Assembly (NCBI GenBank): GCA_040758525.1 | Contig: JBFLVQ010000389.1 | Span: 1 to 9,065, forward strand | Origin: JBFLVQ01 sp040758525 | GTDB taxonomy: Bacteria > Acidobacteriota > Blastocatellia > Chloracidobacteriales > JADJPF01 | DNA length: 9,065 nucleotides | Direction: 5' to 3' | Translations under genes and position numbers: made by a program | Shown: positions 6,332 to 9,065 of the stretch, piece after piece | Layout: each line of letters starts with the position of its first letter | Position numbering within the stretch: the stretch's first letter is position 1 | Notes under the pieces: model-generated | Told to the model about the DNA's origin: nothing | The model's database searches: none | The model's input: only the letters and a program-made list of their open reading frames with translations

Positions 6332-8155
6332 ATGGTGCCACGGCGAACCATCATACTGCGGCAATTGCAACTGACTACGCTGCTCATTGCAGTCTTGGGC
6401 GGCGTGATGTTTATCTTTAATCTTGCCTACCTTACCAAGAGCCAACTTACTGGTGTGGAATCACAACTTACACTAGCGCGGGAGCAGATCTACCGTGCCC
6501 TAGAAGCAACAATAACACGCGAGAAAACATATTTGTCGGCTGCCTCAATCAGCAATGATATGAATGTTCGTGCAGCCTTACAGACAGCGGTAAATAGAGT
6601 TGCAGTGCTTAGGTATGCCGCGATTGTTGACCAATCTGGCAAGTCATTAGCGGCCGTTGATCTGGAACGCGATCGCCACCGCGAAGTAGGGCAGGTTGAT
6701 ATGCAGTCCCTGCTTGACCGTAATCCATTGATACAAATGGCAAGCCTTGCCTGGGGAGATGAGATCTATTTCTACTCTTTTCCAATCTCATTAGGACGCT
6801 ATGACAATCAGCAGGCTTTAGGCATAACGATACGCTTTGGCGTACCCGCTTCCCAATTGCGTGGGATAATCGCAGACGCCGTTGGCATCAACATCTTTGT
6901 GGTTTTAAGCGGATTGGTGCTAGCAATCTTTGTTGCTTTCCACTCTGCCAATCTACTGCTACGGCCTATGGAGACACTTATTAACCAGATAGAGAAACTG
7001 GAGCAGGGTGAACTGAATATCCAAGAGGATCCTCAAAAGCTTGGCAGTGTTGCTGGTAGTGTTGTCAACAAGCTACAACTGCTTGGCAAACGACTGGCAG
7101 GCGAGCGTACCGAACTTGAGACAACACGTGGTCGTCTTACCCAGATCATTGGCAATATAGAGGAGCGATTATTACTACTCAATGCCGACCGACGTGTAAT
7201 TCTAATGAGCCCTAAGGTTGATCATCTGCTAGGCGTGGCAGGTATTGATCTGGTAGGCGCTAAGCTTGAAGATATGATTGGCTCACATCATCCTCTGATC
7301 GAATTATTGGAACGTGTTAAGGAGTCACACCGCTCGATTGAGCATGTCATGGTAGTCAGCGAGAATGGTACCGGACCACGCCAGGTGCTCACTTCTGTGC
7401 AATATATAGAAGATAAAGGCGAGCCAGTGGGTCTACTGGTCAGTCTACGCGATTTCGACTCCTTCAAACAGTTCCAGTCCCAGTTAGACTATTCCGACAA
7501 ATTGGCTGCGCTTGGACGTATCACTTCAGGAGTTGCTCATGAGGTAAAGAATCCACTAAATGCAATGGTGATTCATCTAGAGATCTTGCGGGCAAAACTC
7601 TCTCAACCAGTTGCTGATATCACTCCACAGTTAGATATCCTTAGCTCTGAGATCAAACGACTCGACCGTGTTGTGCAAACATTCCTTAACTTTACTCGAC
7701 CAGTAAAAATTAACCTGGTACCCATAGACCTTAATGATCTAGTGCATCAGGTCACACGCTTGGCTGCTGCCGAGGCTGCTGCTCACCAAGTAGAACTATG
7801 TGAGGAGCTCAGCCCAGAATTTCTACGTGTCAACGGCGATGCCGATCTACTTAAACAGACGCTTCTCAATATTATTCTAAATGGTTGCCAGGCAATGCCT
7901 AGTGGTGGTCCACTACATATCAGGACTAAGCGTGCTGGCTCCTATGCATTGATCACTGTGTCTGACCGTGGTGTAGGTATTCCTCAGGAGGTGCGGGAAA
8001 AGATTTTCCAGCTCTACTACACTACCAAGCAGAACGGTAATGGTATAGGTTTGGCGCAGGCTTTCCGTGCCGTACAACTACATAATGGTCGTATTGAGTT
8101 CGATTCTGTTGTTGATGTTGGCACTACCTTTAAGATCTATCTACCAGAGGTTTGA
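6332..8155 (+). CDS. Membrane sensor histidine kinase (NtrB/AtoS-like) partnered with the sigma-54 response regulator
   Basis: This 607-residue inner-membrane kinase should autophosphorylate and pass phosphate to D54 of the response regulator just upstream. Transmembrane helix 1 is ~12-34 and helix 2 ~185-208. The 150 residues between them form the extracytoplasmic sensor, possibly a single-Cache-like fold (inference; no ligand motif recognised). A HAMP linker follows (~208-258, LLLRPMETLINQIEKLEQGEL), then a PAS domain (~263-375). HisKA (~385-455) has the H-box GVAHEVKNPLN with H403. The ATPase domain (~495-607) has the N-box LLNIILNGCQAM (N513, N517), G1 DRGVGIP (545-551), F-box IFQLYYTTK and G2 GNGIGLA (569-575). 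All catalytic boxes are intact. The ATG at 6332 is the only reasonable start, since an in-frame stop lies at 6314-6316. It lacks a good Shine-Dalgarno sequence (upstream is AT-rich), so coupling to the preceding gene or low expression is possible. Confidence 0.95.
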   Translation: MVPRRTIILRQLQLTTLLIAVLGGVMFIFNLAYLTKSQLTGVESQLTLAREQIYRALEATITREKTYLSAASISNDMNVRAALQTAVNRVAVLRYAAIVDQSGKSLAAVDLERDRHREVGQVDMQSLLDRNPLIQMASLAWGDEIYFYSFPISLGRYDNQQALGITIRFGVPASQLRGIIADAVGINIFVVLSGLVLAIFVAFHSANLLLRPMETLINQIEKLEQGELNIQEDPQKLGSVAGSVVNKLQLLGKRLAGERTELETTRGRLTQIIGNIEERLLLLNADRRVILMSPKVDHLLGVAGIDLVGAKLEDMIGSHHPLIELLERVKESHRSIEHVMVVSENGTGPRQVLTSVQYIEDKGEPVGLLVSLRDFDSFKQFQSQLDYSDKLAALGRITSGVAHEVKNPLNAMVIHLEILRAKLSQPVADITPQLDILSSEIKRLDRVVQTFLNFTRPVKINLVPIDLNDLVHQVTRLAAAEAAAHQVELCEELSPEFLRVNGDADLLKQTLLNIILNGCQAMPSGGPLHIRTKRAGSYALITVSDRGVGIPQEVREKIFQLYYTTKQNGNGIGLAQAFRAVQLHNGRIEFDSVVDVGTTFKIYLPEV

Positions 8156-8176
8156 TACAATTTTATTGATAGGGAA

Positions 8177-8196
8177 AAGAGTAGCGGTGAACTCTT
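8177..8196 (+). terminator. Weak hairpin after the kinase gene
   Basis: AAGAGT (8177-8182) and ACTCTT (8191-8196) form a 6-bp stem with an 8-nt loop, 22 nt after the kinase stop. Only two pairs are G-C and the following sequence (GTTAAAT) has no real U-tract, so at best it is an inefficient terminator. No stronger terminator is seen before the next gene. Confidence 0.22.
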
Positions 8197-8260
8197 GTTA
8201 AATCCTCAATCACTACGGCCAACCCATTGTGGTTAAAGTGAATCCTAGTACAACCGCTAT

Positions 8261-8280
8261 TGGTGTTAGATCTTGCACCA
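8261..8280. promoter_or_regulatory. 20-bp palindrome upstream of the small secreted protein gene (candidate operator)
   Basis: The sequence is TGGTG-TT-AGATCT-TG-CACCA. The outer 5-bp arms and the central AGATCT are perfectly symmetrical, so 16 of 20 positions obey dyad symmetry. It lies 47-66 nt before the chosen start codon, where a promoter would sit. A weak promoter guess, TTGCAC (8274-8279) and TAAGAT (8296-8301) with a 16-bp spacer, would put the palindrome over the -35 region. The same stretch also resembles a -24/-12 element, TGGTG followed by TTGCA, but GG and GC are 11 rather than 10 bp apart. Confidence 0.45.
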
Positions 8281-8311
8281 GTCTCTAGGCTGGCGTAAGA
8301 TGAAGCTTATT

Positions 8312-8317
8312 AGGAGG
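8312..8317 (+). promoter_or_regulatory. Strong ribosome binding site deciding the start of the small secreted protein
   Basis: A perfect AGGAGG at 8312-8317 lies 9 nt before the ATG at 8327. The earlier in-frame TTG (8273) and ATG (8300) have no comparable site, so the 129-residue form is preferred. Confidence 0.75.
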
Positions 8318-8326
8318 ATTAAGTTT

Positions 8327-8716
8327 ATGTATGGACTGAAACCTTTCCGACTCACACTGCTGTTGGTGTTGGTGCTGCTACTGCTCAGCCAGGCTGTGCC
8401 GACGCGTGCTGAAGATGAGAATACACGTCCACGCCGTGTGCGCACTAGTTCTGAAGAGTCGCTACCTGAAGCAGAATCAGAATCACCACCTGAAGAGCGT
8501 CGTACTGGGGTCAAGGTTACCCGTAAGCGCCGTCATGGGGTAGCACGCCGTACCGCGACAGGTGCTGCTAGTGGAGTAGCAACAGGTGCCAAATATGCTG
8601 CCAAGGGTACCGCCAAGGGTGCCACAGTGGCTGGCAAAAGCACTGCTAAAGGTGCCAAAGTAGCCGGCAAGAGCACTGCCAATGCTGGCAAAAAAGTTGT
8701 TGACGCTTTCAAATAG
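8327..8716 (+). CDS. Small exported Lys/Ala/Gly-rich protein with 11-residue repeats, function unknown
   Basis: I do not recognise a named family. The 129-residue product has a clear signal peptide: short n-region with K5 and R8, a Leu/Val-rich core at ~9-20, and likely cleavage after A28 (PTRA|ED) or A23 (LSQA|VP). No lipobox Cys is present. An acidic Glu/Ser/Pro linker follows (~29-62), then a basic stretch (VTRKRRHGVARR, ~64-76). The tail carries three 11-residue repeats from residue 83: GVATGAKYAAK, GTAKGATVAGK and STAKGAKVAGK, plus a partial fourth, STANAGKKVVD. The 11-residue period recalls LEA proteins and synuclein-type amphipathic helices; histone H1-like tails are similar in composition. 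A role in envelope or surface binding of anionic partners (lipid, nucleic acid, polysaccharide) is speculation. The start is set by the AGGAGG at 8312. It follows the kinase gene by 171 bp and may be separately transcribed. Confidence 0.78.
   Translation: MYGLKPFRLTLLLVLVLLLLSQAVPTRAEDENTRPRRVRTSSEESLPEAESESPPEERRTGVKVTRKRRHGVARRTATGAASGVATGAKYAAKGTAKGATVAGKSTAKGAKVAGKSTANAGKKVVDAFK
8573..8704 (+). repeat. 33-bp tandem coding repeat (three units plus a degenerate fourth)
   Basis: Units lie at 8573-8605, 8606-8638 and 8639-8671, with a diverged unit at 8672-8704. Each encodes 11 residues of the pattern (G/S)-(V/T)-A-(T/K)-G-A-x-x-A-x-K. Units differ mostly at wobble bases (for example GCT/GCC, AAA/AAG), so the repeat is better kept in protein than in DNA. 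This suggests selection on the amino-acid pattern rather than a recent DNA duplication. Confidence 0.75.
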
Positions 8717-8740
8717 GTCGCCAAGGCAACACCACCTGAA

Positions 8741-8755
8741 TTGGGAGCATCCCAA
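8741..8755. other. Perfect short hairpin between the small secreted protein and the zinc-ribbon gene
   Basis: TTGGGA (8741-8746) and TCCCAA (8750-8755) form a perfect 6-bp stem with a 3-nt loop, 24 nt after the stop at 8716. No U-tract follows (ACTTGC), so it is not a standard intrinsic terminator. It could be an mRNA 3'-end stabiliser or a small operator. Confidence 0.35.
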
Positions 8756-8797
8756 ACTTGCTCAACCAGCCATATCGGAAAGGTGAGATGTGTGCCC

Positions 8798-9065
8798 ATG
8801 CAATGTCAAAGTTGTGGTTCTGATGTCAGGAAGGGTATGAAACAGTGTCCAACCTGCGGGGATGAGGTAGTGGCGGCCTTCACCGCCACATTACCTTCCC
8901 AGGCCGCCCGTACTGGCGCAATCGATTATGCCTTTATTATGCGTGATGCTGCCCCGCTAGTCGATCCAGCCGCCATTCCTACACCACCGCCAACAGAAAA
9001 TAGATTAAATGGTGGCAATAACAGACCTGTTGAGGCTGCTTCTGCTAATCTTAGTATAAAACTGC
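8798..9065 (+). CDS. Zinc-ribbon protein, cut by the right edge
   Basis: The frame stays open for 89 codons to the window end. The N terminus, MQCQSCGSDVRKGMKQCPTC, is a classic small zinc ribbon: two CxxC knuckles, C3/C6 and C17/C20, 10 residues apart, that should bind one Zn2+. Downstream is low-complexity sequence rich in Ala and Pro (AAIPTPPPTENRL), typical of a flexible linker before a domain that lies outside the window. Such N-terminal ribbons often precede transmembrane or unknown domains, so no function is assigned. The start is uncertain: AGGTGAG at 8781-8787 is 10 nt from the ATG at 8798 and 4 nt from an in-frame GTG at 8792. The ATG is chosen by convention. It begins 81 bp after the small secreted protein gene on the same strand. 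Confidence 0.7.
   Translation, partial: MQCQSCGSDVRKGMKQCPTCGDEVVAAFTATLPSQAARTGAIDYAFIMRDAAPLVDPAAIPTPPPTENRLNGGNNRPVEAASANLSIKL

Noticed and set aside
6109..6420. Plus-strand reading frame bridging the regulator and kinase genes
   Set aside because: Overlaps two well-supported genes in another frame and has no recognisable protein features.
8273..8326. Longer N terminus for the exported protein from TTG 8273 or ATG 8300
   Set aside because: Neither has a good ribosome binding site, the TTG lies inside the palindrome, and the extra residues would lengthen an already complete signal peptide.
8741..8755. Intrinsic terminator after the exported protein gene
   Set aside because: The stem is perfect but only 6 bp and no U-tract follows on either strand.
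8483..8799. Two minus-strand reading frames opposite the exported repeat protein
   Set aside because: They are antisense shadows created by the repetitive, stop-poor Ala/Gly/Lys codons; no family features, and the plus-strand frame has a signal peptide and a perfect ribosome binding site.
1..9065. CRISPR array, insertion sequence, toxin-antitoxin or phage-defence system
   Set aside because: I saw no regularly spaced noncoding repeats, terminal repeats, transposase motifs or known defence domains; the only tandem repeat is inside the exported protein's coding sequence.

Overview
The window looks like chromosomal DNA from a Gram-negative-type bacterium with sigma-54 regulation. By eye it is a little under half G+C. 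Genes are tightly packed, and I see no tRNA, rRNA, insertion sequence, phage gene or CRISPR array. Two separate sigma-54 activator proteins, a membrane sensor kinase and a signal-peptide protein rich in Ala/Gly/Lys fit a free-living bacterium with much environmental sensing, for example Acidobacteriota or a deltaproteobacterial-type lineage. That taxonomic guess is inference; no marker gene fixes it.

Left half, minus strand, read right to left. A 1004-residue regulator (4592 to 1578) joins a long TPR array, a GAF-like segment, a sigma-54 AAA+ domain and a Fis-type helix-turn-helix. After 84 bp comes a cysteine-rich YkgJ-type protein (1493 to 909), then NAD kinase (905 to 36) only 3 nt later. 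A possible next reading frame starts 1 nt past the nadK stop and leaves the window.

Centre, 4593-4880. This 288-bp divergent region holds a good sigma-70-type promoter for the TPR regulator (minus strand, 4700-4728). An imperfect inverted repeat has one arm across that -10 box. Four copies of the hexamer AGCAGG (either strand) and a small hairpin lie nearby. I found no correctly spaced sigma-54 promoter and no convincing promoter for the rightward genes.

Right half, plus strand. An NtrC-type response regulator (4881-6293) is followed 38 bp later by a membrane histidine kinase (6332-8155), together a two-component system. After a 171-bp gap containing a 20-bp palindrome comes a small secreted protein (8327-8716) made of an acidic linker and a Lys/Ala/Gly tail with 11-residue repeats. 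A zinc-ribbon protein begins at 8798 (or 8792) and runs off the right edge.

Working model (inference): the kinase senses an envelope signal and phosphorylates the response regulator, which drives sigma-54 promoters outside this window. The divergent TPR regulator has no receiver domain and would take its input through its TPR and GAF-like parts. The shared 288-bp region may couple expression of the two activators. nadK and the YkgJ-type gene are probably housekeeping passengers downstream of the TPR regulator.
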